Assembly: GCA_964532145.1 (NCBI GenBank)
Contig: CAZHGM010000032.1
Location: 1-9,330 of the forward strand
From: JAPUDQ01 sp964532145
GTDB taxonomy: Bacteria > Patescibacteriota > Saccharimonadia > Saccharimonadales > Saccharimonadaceae
Length of the DNA: 9,330 nt
Direction of reading: 5' to 3'
Each line of letters starts with the position of its first letter. The stretch's first letter is position 1. Position numbers and translations under genes: made by a program. Shown piece by piece: positions 1-7,138 of the stretch. The notes under the pieces are model-generated. The model saw only the letters and a list, made by a program, of their open reading frames with translations. It had not been told where the DNA came from and did not search any database.

Positions 1-1871
1 TCGCCCAAAAACGCTGTGATTGATTTACGCCAAATCGGACCGGCCATGCCAGAACCGCCTGATGTCATTGCTTCGTTCTCATTATTGCCGACCCACACAC
101 CGACAGTAATACTGGGCGTGTAACCAATTGTCCATGCATCGTGGTTATTGTCAGTACTGCCGGTTTTAACCGCAACTTTGCGGCCCGGGATATTAAGCGA
201 GCTTCCGAATGTCGGCGAACGCGCGGCGTTATCAGACAAAATATCGGATATCAGGTATGACGCCTGTTCAGATTGAACCCGTGTCGCTTTCAAAGCATGC
301 TTGTACATGACTTCACCGTATTTATTGTCAATCTGCTGGATCGTGGTTGGCTCATACTGATTGCCGCCGTTTGCAAAGGCCGCATAGGCGTTGGTCATAT
401 CAAGCGGTCTGGTTTCAGCCGAACCAAGTGCTAGACTCAGATTGCTGTTTTTGTCCTTGGTAACGGTTGTGATCCCCATACGCTGCGCGGTATCGATCGC
501 ATTGTCGACACCCAGCTCTTTCATGACTTTGACCGCAGGAATATTAAGCGACTGTGCGAGAGCATTTCGCAAAGATATATTACCTCGAAACTTGAAATCA
601 AAGTTATTCGGTTTGTAACCAGCAAAATCAGTTGCTTCGTCTTTGAGAATAGTTGCCGGTGTGACAATCCGCTGATTGAGAGCTTCCGTAAAATAAATCG
701 GCTTGAAACTTGAGCCAGGTTGCCGCGTACTAAGCGCAACATTGAACTTGCCCCACTGCTCATTGCCATAGTCGGCGCTACCGACAAGCGCACGGATTTC
801 GCCGTTTTTAGGATCAATCGCAACCAGTGCCGCATTGCGGCCGCCGCCGCGAGCATTGATGGCTGTTTGATCACGCACAATTTGCTCGGCTTGTTCCTGC
901 CAATCGAGATTGAGTGTGGTTTTGACACGGTAGCCTGAGCGTTTGACCGTTTCCTCGCCGTATTTTTTCTCCAACTCTGCAATGACCATTTCGACAAAAT
1001 GCGGCGCTTTAGTGATTTCAGCTGGCTTCTCCGGGGCATAAGCGAGCTGTACGGCGAGCGCTTCTTGTTTCTGCGCTTCGGTAATTTTTTTGTCTTCAAC
1101 CATCCGCCGCAGAACGCGTTCCTGCTGTTTTTTGGCCTTGGCCGCATCTCCTGATATCGGCGAGTATGCACTTGGTGCTGGTAAAATCCCGACGAGCATA
1201 CTAGCCTCCGCAAGACTCAAATCCTTGGCTTCTTTGCCAAAGTACGTATGCGCTGCCTCATCAATCCCAAAAGCGCCTTCCCCGTAGTAGACCGAGTTCA
1301 AGTACATGTCTAAAATTTCATCTTTGGTGTATTGCCGATCAACCGCGATCGCCATAGCAAGTTCCTGGTACTTTCGGAAAAAGTTTTTGTTGCTGGAAAG
1401 CAGCGTATTTTTTACCAGTTGTTGCGTCAGCGTCGAGCCACCATAGGCAGTGGCATCACGACTCGCGACGTTGGCATAGAGTGCCGCCACCAGGCCTTTG
1501 AGCGACACGCCGGAGTGACGATAAAAGTCCTTGTCTTCGCTCGAGATAAGCGCATCTTTCACTGATGATGATATTTCACTCAGCACAAGGCGCTTGAGCG
1601 GCTTGCTTGTACCCGACGAATAAAAGGCCTTGCCTGTTATGTCGAGCAGCTCTACCCCAGTATTGTTGCGGTTCATCAATCGCTCAGGATCAGCGATATC
1701 ACGCGCTAGCACAAGATAGGTAGCTATCGGTATCACAATCAACACAAGTAGAATCGGCAAACCGATCGCCAGCAGCTTTTGCCGGAAACTCAGCCGCCAA
1801 AACCATAGCCAACGATGCCGGGCCCGTCGTATTCGGCTAGGATGCTTTGTATATTTGCCTTGGCGCTTCAT
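1..1871 (-). CDS. Class A penicillin-binding protein 1A (bifunctional transglycosylase/transpeptidase), 3' end outside window
   Basis: Polymerises lipid II glycan strands and cross-links stem peptides on the outer face of the membrane. The frame stays open for 623 codons from the ATG at 1871 to the window edge. Residues 1-30 are strongly basic, and a single TM anchor covers about 33-56. The GT51 domain follows: SSEDKDFYRH with catalytic E112, GGSTLTQQL at 144-152, and RKYQE with the second catalytic Glu at 170. The transpeptidase domain has all three penicillin-binding motifs: SSFK (S387, K390), SLN (441-443) and KTG (569-571). Both activities should therefore be intact. The last visible residues (AGPIWRK...FLG) are near the usual end of the domain, so only a short tail is missing. 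A TATAAT lies 8 bases before the ATG with no Shine-Dalgarno, which suggests a near-leaderless message. The gene is divergent from the phosphatase operon. Domain identity is firm; the paralogue name (1A rather than another class A PBP) is less so. Confidence 0.95.
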   Translation of the reverse strand, partial: MKRQGKYTKHPSRIRRARHRWLWFWRLSFRQKLLAIGLPILLVLIVIPIATYLVLARDIADPERLMNRNNTGVELLDITGKAFYSSGTSKPLKRLVLSEISSSVKDALISSEDKDFYRHSGVSLKGLVAALYANVASRDATAYGGSTLTQQLVKNTLLSSNKNFFRKYQELAMAIAVDRQYTKDEILDMYLNSVYYGEGAFGIDEAAHTYFGKEAKDLSLAEASMLVGILPAPSAYSPISGDAAKAKKQQERVLRRMVEDKKITEAQKQEALAVQLAYAPEKPAEITKAPHFVEMVIAELEKKYGEETVKRSGYRVKTTLNLDWQEQAEQIVRDQTAINARGGGRNAALVAIDPKNGEIRALVGSADYGNEQWGKFNVALSTRQPGSSFKPIYFTEALNQRIVTPATILKDEATDFAGYKPNNFDFKFRGNISLRNALAQSLNIPAVKVMKELGVDNAIDTAQRMGITTVTKDKNSNLSLALGSAETRPLDMTNAYAAFANGGNQYEPTTIQQIDNKYGEVMYKHALKATRVQSEQASYLISDILSDNAARSPTFGSSLNIPGRKVAVKTGSTDNNHDAWTIGYTPSITVGVWVGNNENEAMTSGGSGMAGPIWRKSITAFLG

Positions 1872-1879
1872 ACCAACTT

Positions 1880-1885
1880 ATTATA
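1880..1885 (-). promoter_or_regulatory. -10 box of the PBP gene
   Basis: On the minus strand this reads TATAAT, 8 bases before the PBP ATG. It lies inside TTGATATAATA, an 11-mer also found before the Crp-type gene at 3938-3947 with one extra or shifted base in the flank. No convincing -35 is present at 16-18 bases. Transcription would begin at or 1-2 bases before the start codon. Confidence 0.6.
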
Positions 1886-1944
1886 TCAATCTATCGTATT
1901 CTGGTGTAATTTTGGCAATGGCTATTACGCTAAAAGAACAGCTT

Positions 1945-1963
1945 GAGCCCTCATCAGGGTCTC
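1945..1963. other. Small imperfect hairpin in the PBP/phosphatase divergent region
   Basis: GAGCCCT and AGGGTCTC can pair around a CATC loop with one bulged T. No U-run follows on either strand, so it does not look like an intrinsic terminator. It could be an operator or simply chance. The rest of 1886-2030 shows nothing recognisable. Confidence 0.25.
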
Positions 1964-2058
1964 CTATGATTATTCGTATAAATTATTCTGCTCACAATGT
2001 TAGATTATGACACTACAATGTTCAGACGATTTGTCAAACATATCTCGATCAAGTATGC

Positions 2059-2064
2059 GATAAT
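2059..2064 (+). promoter_or_regulatory. -10 box of the phosphatase operon
   Basis: GATAAT lies 7 bases before the ATG at 2072. A TTGTCA at 2031-2036 resembles a -35 but is 22 bases away, which is too far for a standard sigma-70 spacer. There is no Shine-Dalgarno before the ATG. The arrangement again suggests a leaderless transcript start. Confidence 0.5.
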
Positions 2065-2071
2065 GTAATGT

Positions 2072-2872
2072 ATGAATAGGTTTCAGCAAGAACTTGAAAC
2101 AGCCAAAATTATTGCTAAACAAGCCGGCAGTATCATGTTGGAATATTTTGATGCTGATCAGCAAAAAGAAATCAAACAGGATGGTACGCCCGTCACAATC
2201 GCCGATAAACTCATCAACACCATGGTAATCGACGAACTTCGCCGGGTGTTTCCCAACGACATCGTCATCGGCGAAGAGGAGAGCACTGGCGGCTACGGCA
2301 TGGGTCGGCGCTGGTTTTGCGATCCGATCGACGGGACAAAAGGCTATACCTGGGGCACACCGACAGCAATGTTTTCACTTGGCTTAGTTATTGATGGCAT
2401 GGCGGTTCTTGGCGTGGCATACGACCCATTTCTCGACCGGCTCTACTATGCCGTAAAAGGAGGCGGCACATTTTGTAACGACCAGCCAATCCGTGTCTCA
2501 AAACTATCACTGCGCGAAGGAGTTGTCGCAATCGGCAGCAGTGCGCGCGAGCTTCGACGCGGCTTGCCATACTTAGACGCACTGCTGGACAATTCAGTCC
2601 AGACTTCTATCTTCAGCGGCGCAGTTTATAAAATGATGCTCGTTGCCCGCGGCAAGGCCGTCGGCTATACCGAAGCGCTCGTCAACGCTCACGACATGGC
2701 AGCCTCGCACGTCATCGTCGAGGAAGCTGGGGGCACTATCAGCGATATGCGCGGTAACACTTACGACTACACCAGACCATTTCGCGGCACAATCGTCTCA
2801 AACGGCGTTGTTCATGATGAGCTAGTAGCAATAATTAATGAGGAGCAATATGAAAATCACGAAACGCAGTAG
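2072..2872 (+). CDS. Inositol monophosphatase family phosphatase
   Basis: A Mg-dependent sugar or polyol phosphate phosphatase of the FIG/IMPase superfamily, 266 residues, the normal length. The metal-binding motifs are all visible: DGTPVTIAD at 37-45, GEEES with E68/E69, DPIDGT with D84 and D87, and AHDMAASHVIVEEAGG with D208. The usual WD of the last motif is HD here. The substrate cannot be read from sequence. The family includes inositol-1-phosphatase, histidinol-phosphatase (HisN) and 3'(2'),5'-bisphosphate nucleotidase (CysQ), and the 'DPIDGTKGYTWGTPT' stretch is closest in feel to HisN-type members. The protein has no signal peptide and should be cytoplasmic. It is the first gene of a three-gene run: its last 23 bases overlap the cupin gene, which points to translational coupling. 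Family assignment is firm; specificity is open. Confidence 0.92.
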   Translation: MNRFQQELETAKIIAKQAGSIMLEYFDADQQKEIKQDGTPVTIADKLINTMVIDELRRVFPNDIVIGEEESTGGYGMGRRWFCDPIDGTKGYTWGTPTAMFSLGLVIDGMAVLGVAYDPFLDRLYYAVKGGGTFCNDQPIRVSKLSLREGVVAIGSSARELRRGLPYLDALLDNSVQTSIFSGAVYKMMLVARGKAVGYTEALVNAHDMAASHVIVEEAGGTISDMRGNTYDYTRPFRGTIVSNGVVHDELVAIINEEQYENHETQ

Positions 2873-3194
2873 AGACAGCATCCCCAAAGAACCTGCTCAT
2901 GGTGGGAGTGGCTCGCGTAAAGTCTATGCGGCACCTGAACATCTACAGAGCACACATTTCGAGGCGATGACGCATGGATATTTACCAGCCGGTCAGATAT
3001 TCGACTGGCATGATCATACCGATACCGAAGAAATTATGGTTATCCTTAGCGGCAGTGGCACTGTCTACGACGAAGACGGCACATATACCTACGAGTCGGG
3101 CGATGTTTTTATTTTCCCTGCTAACACGCAACACAAAATCGACAATCCAACTGACAACGAGAATGAATTCGTATTTGTGAGAGTAAAAGTTTGA
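2850..3194 (+). CDS. Small single-domain cupin protein
   Basis: A 114-residue protein consisting of one conserved beta-barrel cupin domain. Motif 1 carries H54, H56 and E60/E61 (FDWHDHTDTEE), and motif 2 is GDVFIFPANTQHKIDN with H95, so the complete 3-His/Glu metal site is present. The ATG at 2850 is chosen over an in-frame ATG at 2838 because GAGGAG at 2840-2845 sits 4 bases before it, whereas the earlier ATG has no ribosome site. The first 23 bases lie inside the phosphatase gene. Small cupins of this kind may be isomerases, dioxygenases or ligand-binding proteins, and nothing visible decides between these. Its place between a phosphatase and a putative esterase suggests small-molecule or carbohydrate metabolism, which is inference only. 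Confidence 0.85.
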   Translation: MKITKRSRDSIPKEPAHGGSGSRKVYAAPEHLQSTHFEAMTHGYLPAGQIFDWHDHTDTEEIMVILSGSGTVYDEDGTYTYESGDVFIFPANTQHKIDNPTDNENEFVFVRVKV

Positions 3195-3838
3195 AAAAAA
3201 TTATTTTCCTCCATCGATCAGTCGGCAATAATCTTATTCAGGATGGCAATGTTTATGAGCTGCTTGCGTCATATCCGGACATTTCATTTACTGATTTTAA
3301 CCAAAATACCGGCCTGTTACGGAACGCACACAGTACCCAGAACACTGAATATACGATGCCCGGTGGTAATACGACGCCACGTGATTATGCTGAATTATTT
3401 TCCAGCGATTACTCATCGCCGCTTAAAGATTTTGTGATGAATCATGACGTCGTCATCATCAAATCTTGTTACCCAAACTCAAATATAAAAACGAGCAACC
3501 AGCTTGAAACAATCAAAGATTTTTATCGTTCAATCACCCGGTTTTTTACGAGCTATCCGGATAAACATCTCGTCATTATGACATCACCGCCACTTACTCC
3601 ATTCATGACAACAAAAGACAATGCCAAGCGTGCCGATACACTTGCCCAGTGGATGTGCGCTGAGCTAAAAACCGCAAACTGCACACTATTTGACCTGCGT
3701 AATGAGCTCACAGATGAGCGTGGTATGCTGAAGCAGGACTACCGACGGTTGTGGCCATTTGATTCACATCCTAACTCGCTTGCCTCACGTACAATAGTAA
3801 GCAAATTTATCGCATCACTATTGTTACGCAAAGCATGA
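3191..3838 (+). CDS. Putative SGNH/GDSL-like hydrolase
   Basis: A 215-residue soluble protein with no signal peptide. The layout recalls SGNH esterases: an N-terminal beta strand ending in a nucleophile-like Ser (IIFLHRSVGNNL, S10), a mid-protein strand HDVVIIKSCYPNSNI that could be block III (N96 or N98), VIMTSPPLTP at 128-137, and a C-terminal WPFDSHPN with D191 and H193 as the possible Asp-His pair. Block I is not the canonical GDS and the Asp-His spacing is D-x-H instead of D-x-x-H, so this is a divergent member or a relative. The TTG start at 3191 forms a TTGA overlap with the cupin stop, and the reading from there (MKKIIFLH) fits a first beta strand. It is the last gene of the phosphatase-cupin operon. 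About 110 bases without a clear terminator follow. Confidence 0.6.
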   Translation: MKKIIFLHRSVGNNLIQDGNVYELLASYPDISFTDFNQNTGLLRNAHSTQNTEYTMPGGNTTPRDYAELFSSDYSSPLKDFVMNHDVVIIKSCYPNSNIKTSNQLETIKDFYRSITRFFTSYPDKHLVIMTSPPLTPFMTTKDNAKRADTLAQWMCAELKTANCTLFDLRNELTDERGMLKQDYRRLWPFDSHPNSLASRTIVSKFIASLLLRKA

Positions 3839-3940
3839 CCGCAGATATTATGGTGAGATGGGAGTAAACCCTCGCACAAAATGGGATAACAGAAGAACTT
3901 TGGATTCAGGATGATAGTAGTTGACTGAAACAAAATTTGA

Positions 3941-3946
3941 TATAAT
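3941..3946 (+). promoter_or_regulatory. -10 box of the Crp/Fnr-type gene
   Basis: A perfect TATAAT lies 6 bases before the ATG at 3953. TTGACT at 3921-3926 looks like a -35, but the spacer is only 14 bases. No Shine-Dalgarno is present, so a leaderless start at 3953 is likely. The preceding intergenic stretch 3839-3940 shows no clear terminator for the operon upstream. Confidence 0.6.
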
Positions 3947-3952
3947 AGTTAT

Positions 3953-4585
3953 ATGATTATGAAACGCACGTTTCGTGCGGGGCAGATTATTTTTTATCAA
4001 GGCGAGGTAGCGTTGCAAAGCTATCGAATTCGAAGCGGCTTAGTACGAGCATATATCATCCATGATAACGGGGAGGAAGCGACAGTCGCGTATTTTGGGC
4101 CGCATGATATGTTCCCGGTAGCATCGTCATTCCAGATCGCTCCTGTGACGTTGTTTTACTATGAAACGGTCACCGAGTCGGAAATTGATGTTATGAACGA
4201 GGCAGACTTTGCCGACTATATCAAATCCGTAGCACATGATGAAGTTGACCGCTTTGCCAGCCGTTACGTCGGAGCGCTGCTTCATATCAACGCGCTGACA
4301 CAGACAAACGCCCGAGCTAAACTAGCTCATACGTTGCGCTACCTGGCGATCCGTTTCGGTGAAAAGAGCCTCGATGGTGCACGTGTCAAAATTACCATCA
4401 AACTAACCCAGCAAGACCTGGCGCGGTTATGCAATGCCAGCCGCGAGACAATGAGTATCGAGCTGGGCAAACTAAAAGACGAAGGTATTATCATTGTCAA
4501 AGCCAAACATTACATCGTGCATTTTGCCAAACTCAACGGCATCATCAGCGACGAAAAAGCGCCCGATATCACACTAAAACGCTAG
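3953..4585 (+). CDS. Crp/Fnr family transcriptional regulator
   Basis: A 210-residue DNA-binding regulator of typical family length. Residues 5-90 form the cyclic-nucleotide-binding-type beta roll (FRAGQIIFYQGE, RIRSGLVRAY, YFGPHDMF). A dimerisation helix covers about 95-135, and the winged helix-turn-helix is at 150-190 with LTQQDLARLCNASRETMS as the recognition unit. There is no N-terminal Cys cluster, so it is not an iron-sulfur FNR. The cAMP-contacting Glu-Arg-Ser signature is also not evident, and the effector is unknown. The ATG at 3953 is preferred for its distance from TATAAT; the ATG two codons later is possible. Its stop codon shares CTAG (4582-4585) with the stop of the convergent receiver gene, leaving no room for a terminator between the two transcripts. 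Confidence 0.9.
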   Translation: MIMKRTFRAGQIIFYQGEVALQSYRIRSGLVRAYIIHDNGEEATVAYFGPHDMFPVASSFQIAPVTLFYYETVTESEIDVMNEADFADYIKSVAHDEVDRFASRYVGALLHINALTQTNARAKLAHTLRYLAIRFGEKSLDGARVKITIKLTQQDLARLCNASRETMSIELGKLKDEGIIIVKAKHYIVHFAKLNGIISDEKAPDITLKR

Positions 4586-4947
4586 GAATTATCAGTCAGT
4601 GTGTCTTCGACGAGACGTAGCAGTTCGCGCGGCGACGCCCAGCTTTTGAGCATGTAGCGCGTTGCGCCGAGCTGCATAACTTCTTCGATGTCGGTTTTGG
4701 CGTCAAGATTGCTAAAAACGATAACAGGCGTATGAGTTTTGTTATCAAACGCGCGCAGGAACGCTTTGCCGTCCATGACAGGCATCAGCAGGTCAAGCAA
4801 AATGATATCAAAGACGGATGTATTAGTCTTTTCAAGCGCTTCTTGCCCATCAAATGCGACTGATACGTCATAATCCTTACTCAAAATCATTGAGAATGCA
4901 TCACTCAAGGCTTGATCATCTTCTACTATAAGGACTTTCTTTTTCAT
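4582..4947 (-). CDS. Single-domain response regulator (CheY-like receiver)
   Basis: A stand-alone receiver of 121 residues. The acidic pair D10/D11, the phospho-acceptor D52 in DIILLDLLMPVMDG, S79 and K101 are all in place. There is no output domain, so it must act through protein contact, pass phosphate on, or act as a phosphate sink. AAGGAG lies 7 bases before the ATG, inside the kinase gene, and the ATG overlaps the kinase stop as ATGA. The two products should therefore be made together and the kinase is the obvious partner. Its 3' end overlaps the Crp-type gene by 4 bases in convergent orientation. Confidence 0.93.
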   Translation of the reverse strand: MKKKVLIVEDDQALSDAFSMILSKDYDVSVAFDGQEALEKTNTSVFDIILLDLLMPVMDGKAFLRAFDNKTHTPVIVFSNLDAKTDIEEVMQLGATRYMLKSWASPRELLRLVEDTLTDNS

Positions 4948-6719
4948 GTCGTGTCTCCTTTCTTTTTCTTAGATTTCTCATCATAGGGCAGCGTCAGCGT
5001 AAAGATGCTGCCTCGGCCAGGTTTTGAATCTACCTCAATATCTCCGCCATGTGCGACCATAATCTGCTTCGACAGAAAGAGCCCCAGCCCTGACCCGCCC
5101 ACGGATTTCGACAACCTATTTGGTACGCGGCTAAATTTTTTGAACAGTTTCTTGATATCATTTTCGGACATACCGACACCATAATCACGAACTGCGATAC
5201 AGGCTTGATCAGTTCGCCCGCTAACTGTCACAATAATTTTTTTAGCAGGGTCCGAGTATTTGATTGCGTTCGAAATGAAATTCTCGATCACCATGCGTAT
5301 ATAGCGTCCATCAGCATTGACCACAAATGGTTTGCGGCTACGAAATTCAATTGCACCTTCTCGCTGTTCAAAACCGCTATTCATTGAGTCGATAACGCTT
5401 CGTGTCAGGTCGCCCAGTTCTATAGGCTCACGCTCGAGGACAAGTTGATCCGCATCGGCTTTCGCGACATGAAGCAGTTGATTAATCGTTTCGAGTTGAC
5501 GCTCATTAGCAGCAAAGGCTTTTTGCGCAATCGTTTGCTGCTCCGCTGACAGCTCGCCGACAAAGCCCTGTAGCAGCATACCGATGTATTGTTTGACACC
5601 GCTAGCAGGCGTTCGCAGCTGATGTGATGTTAATGCCAGCAATTCGTCTTTGGTACGTTGCAATTCGCGCTGGTGCATCGCGTCAAGACGCAAAATACGA
5701 CGAGTCATAAGGTAGATAACCAGTCCTCCCAGACTCAAACTGGTCAACACGCCAAGCAAAAATGTTACACCAGGTGTCGTATAGCGCGCCAGCGCTGATT
5801 GATATGATGTCAAGGCAATCGTCCATTGCCGATCGACAACACGAGCTTGTTGAACTGATGAGTAGCCAGTCGACGAGGACGGCGCGGCATAAATATTATC
5901 AACCATGGACACATTGCTGTCAGCATCCGTCACGTTATACGATGCTGTATCGAGCGCCGGCGTGTTGTTCGACACAATCGTTGCAATTAAGTCCATTGAG
6001 CGCATAACAATATAGGTGTAGCCGATGATATTTGCACGCCTAGCCGCTGTATCACCCGGTATCATACCTTCTTTATACAGCGGGTAAAATATTAGAACGC
6101 CGCGTTTTGTCTGATCGTCCTGATCTTGGACAAGATGCACAGGTGCAGTCATGGCGATTTTACCCTCATCGCGAGCCTTGTTCATAGCCGCATGGCGCAC
6201 TGGTTCTGAATACATGTCATACCCAATTGCCCGATCGTTGGCGGCATTACTGGGTTCCAAAAAGCGGATTGCCGTATACGTCTCACGATCACCACTCGGA
6301 TAAACAGTGAAGCCTTGGCGTTCTTGCTGGACACTATGCTGATATGCACCCAAGTCCGCTTTCGAAATAACATTGACATAGCCAACCCCCAACACAAACG
6401 GATGGCGCTTGGTGATCTGGCTGAGTGTAATTGCCTCATCCCATTGTGAGCGCGACATGTCAGGATTCGCATGATGGAGTGCTGCCAGCAACAGAAGCAT
6501 CTGCTCAAATTCGCCTGTTTTTGCCTCAATCGTACGGACAAATGTCTGTGTCTGGTCGCGCGACTGAGCCTCAAAATCAACAGCGGCACGCTTGGACAGG
6601 TAGTCTGAAAACAAAAATGTTGCTAACACTCCGGCAGCAATTACCAAAGCGCCAATTATCGCGGGTACTTTTATCAGGCGCGACCGCTCTCGGAAGAGCT
6701 GCAACAGTGTTTTTCTCAT
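4944..6719 (-). CDS. CHASE-domain sensor histidine kinase
   Basis: A membrane sensor kinase of 591 residues. TM1 is at about 18-38. An extracellular CHASE domain follows at about 70-250, with the typical FVLGVGYVN strand and IGYDMYSEPVRHAAMNKARDEG region. TM2 is at about 316-338 and a short linker leads to HisKA with phospho-accepting H366 (LTSHQLRTP). The HATPase domain shows the N box (N480, N484), the G1 box DYGVGM (D512-M517) and the G2 box GGSGLGLF (541-548). CHASE domains bind small extracellular ligands such as cytokinins in plants; the ligand here is unknown. There is no PAS or HAMP domain. The lysine-rich end (KSKKKKGD) follows the kinase core. A TACAAT lies 10 bases before the ATG. 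The gene is co-transcribed with the receiver through a 4-base overlap. Confidence 0.93.
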   Translation of the reverse strand: MRKTLLQLFRERSRLIKVPAIIGALVIAAGVLATFLFSDYLSKRAAVDFEAQSRDQTQTFVRTIEAKTGEFEQMLLLLAALHHANPDMSRSQWDEAITLSQITKRHPFVLGVGYVNVISKADLGAYQHSVQQERQGFTVYPSGDRETYTAIRFLEPSNAANDRAIGYDMYSEPVRHAAMNKARDEGKIAMTAPVHLVQDQDDQTKRGVLIFYPLYKEGMIPGDTAARRANIIGYTYIVMRSMDLIATIVSNNTPALDTASYNVTDADSNVSMVDNIYAAPSSSTGYSSVQQARVVDRQWTIALTSYQSALARYTTPGVTFLLGVLTSLSLGGLVIYLMTRRILRLDAMHQRELQRTKDELLALTSHQLRTPASGVKQYIGMLLQGFVGELSAEQQTIAQKAFAANERQLETINQLLHVAKADADQLVLEREPIELGDLTRSVIDSMNSGFEQREGAIEFRSRKPFVVNADGRYIRMVIENFISNAIKYSDPAKKIIVTVSGRTDQACIAVRDYGVGMSENDIKKLFKKFSRVPNRLSKSVGGSGLGLFLSKQIMVAHGGDIEVDSKPGRGSIFTLTLPYDEKSKKKKGDTT

Positions 6720-6729
6720 TAATGTGTTT

Positions 6730-6735
6730 ATTGTA
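6730..6735 (-). promoter_or_regulatory. Probable -10 box of the kinase operon
   Basis: On the minus strand it reads TACAAT, 10 bases before the kinase ATG, giving a predicted leader of about 3 nt. No good -35 is present. It overlaps the -35 of the plus-strand promoter at 6731-6758, so the two directions may compete. Confidence 0.4.
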
Positions 6736-6758
6736 ACAGTGATGAAGCTCTCTATAAT
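6731..6758 (+). promoter_or_regulatory. Sigma-70-like promoter reading toward the GlsB-type gene
   Basis: TTGTAA at 6731-6736 and TATAAT at 6753-6758 are separated by 16 bases, the best two-box promoter in the window. The start would be near 6765, giving a 5' leader of about 110 bases before the GTG at 6875. No open frame of conviction and no recognised riboswitch was seen in that leader. Confidence 0.5.
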
Positions 6759-6772
6759 GTAAGCTATCTCAC
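6739..6772. promoter_or_regulatory. Dyad (possible operator) over the kinase/GlsB divergent promoter
   Basis: The sequence has the symmetric form GTGA-n3-AGCT-n12-AGCT-n3-TCAC. The TATAAT at 6753-6758 lies in the central 12 bases. All eight arm positions pair exactly about a centre at 6755/6756. Half-sites of the GTGA/TCAC type are the ones Crp-family proteins read, but the usual spacing is 6 bases, not 26. Binding is an inference. Confidence 0.35.
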
Positions 6773-6841
6773 AATTTTAGTGTTATATACACAATATCGC
6801 CTGTTGCCTGCTAACGGTATGATAGGACTATTATTTCAGCA

Positions 6842-6847
6842 TATAAT
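6842..6847 (+). promoter_or_regulatory. Second -10 box before the GlsB-type gene
   Basis: A perfect TATAAT without a recognisable -35. Unlike the other -10 boxes here it stands 27 bases from the start codon, leaving room for the strong Shine-Dalgarno AAAGGAG at 6861-6867. This gene would then be leadered. Confidence 0.45.
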
Positions 6848-6874
6848 ACCTAGCCTAGAGAAAGGAGTGCATTC

Positions 6875-7132
6875 GTGGGAATTATTGTCTGGATCGTTTT
6901 TGGCGCCCTTATCGGCTGGGTTGCTCCGTTTTTCTATAGTTTTGAGTCACGTCAGGCAATTCTCAATTCCATGCTGGTCGGCATTGTCGGCGCACTCGTA
7001 GGCGGGTTCATGATGAATGTATTCGGATTTGGCGGAATTACCAGTTTCAACCCGTACAGTCTGCTTGTTGCCGTGCTCAGTTCGTTTCTGTTTGTCTGGA
7101 CGTACCGCACTATTGGCGAAACTGCCGTGTGA
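6875..7132 (+). CDS. GlsB/YeaQ/YmgE-type small membrane protein (transglycosylase-associated family)
   Basis: An 85-residue integral membrane protein with three hydrophobic segments, at about 2-20, 30-50 and 60-78. The IVFGALIGWVAP opening and the glycine-rich MLVGIVGALVGGFM second helix are the marks of the Transgly_assc family. These small proteins are often stress-induced; their biochemical role is not established despite the family name. The GTG start at 6875 is fixed by AAAGGAG ending 7 bases before it. Its stop lies 6 bases from the stop of the convergent mini-prepilin gene. Confidence 0.85.
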   Translation: MGIIVWIVFGALIGWVAPFFYSFESRQAILNSMLVGIVGALVGGFMMNVFGFGGITSFNPYSLLVAVLSSFLFVWTYRTIGETAV

Positions 7133-7138
7133 TAGCTG

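Noticed and set aside
521..1213. 230-codon open frame on the minus strand inside the PBP gene
   Set aside because: It lies in another frame of the PBP gene, is rich in Arg/Lys/Ser with no motif, and the true frame carries every GT51 and transpeptidase signature.
3921..3946. Full sigma-70 promoter TTGACT/TATAAT before the Crp-type gene
   Set aside because: The 14-base spacer is too short for a standard promoter, so only the -10 is annotated.
6182..6589. 135-codon minus-strand frame within the kinase gene
   Set aside because: Shadow of the CHASE region in another frame; no domain pattern and no ribosome site.
6780..7001. 73-codon open frame overlapping the GlsB-type gene
   Set aside because: It has no ribosome site, and the overlapping GTG frame at 6875 has a strong Shine-Dalgarno and a clear family match.
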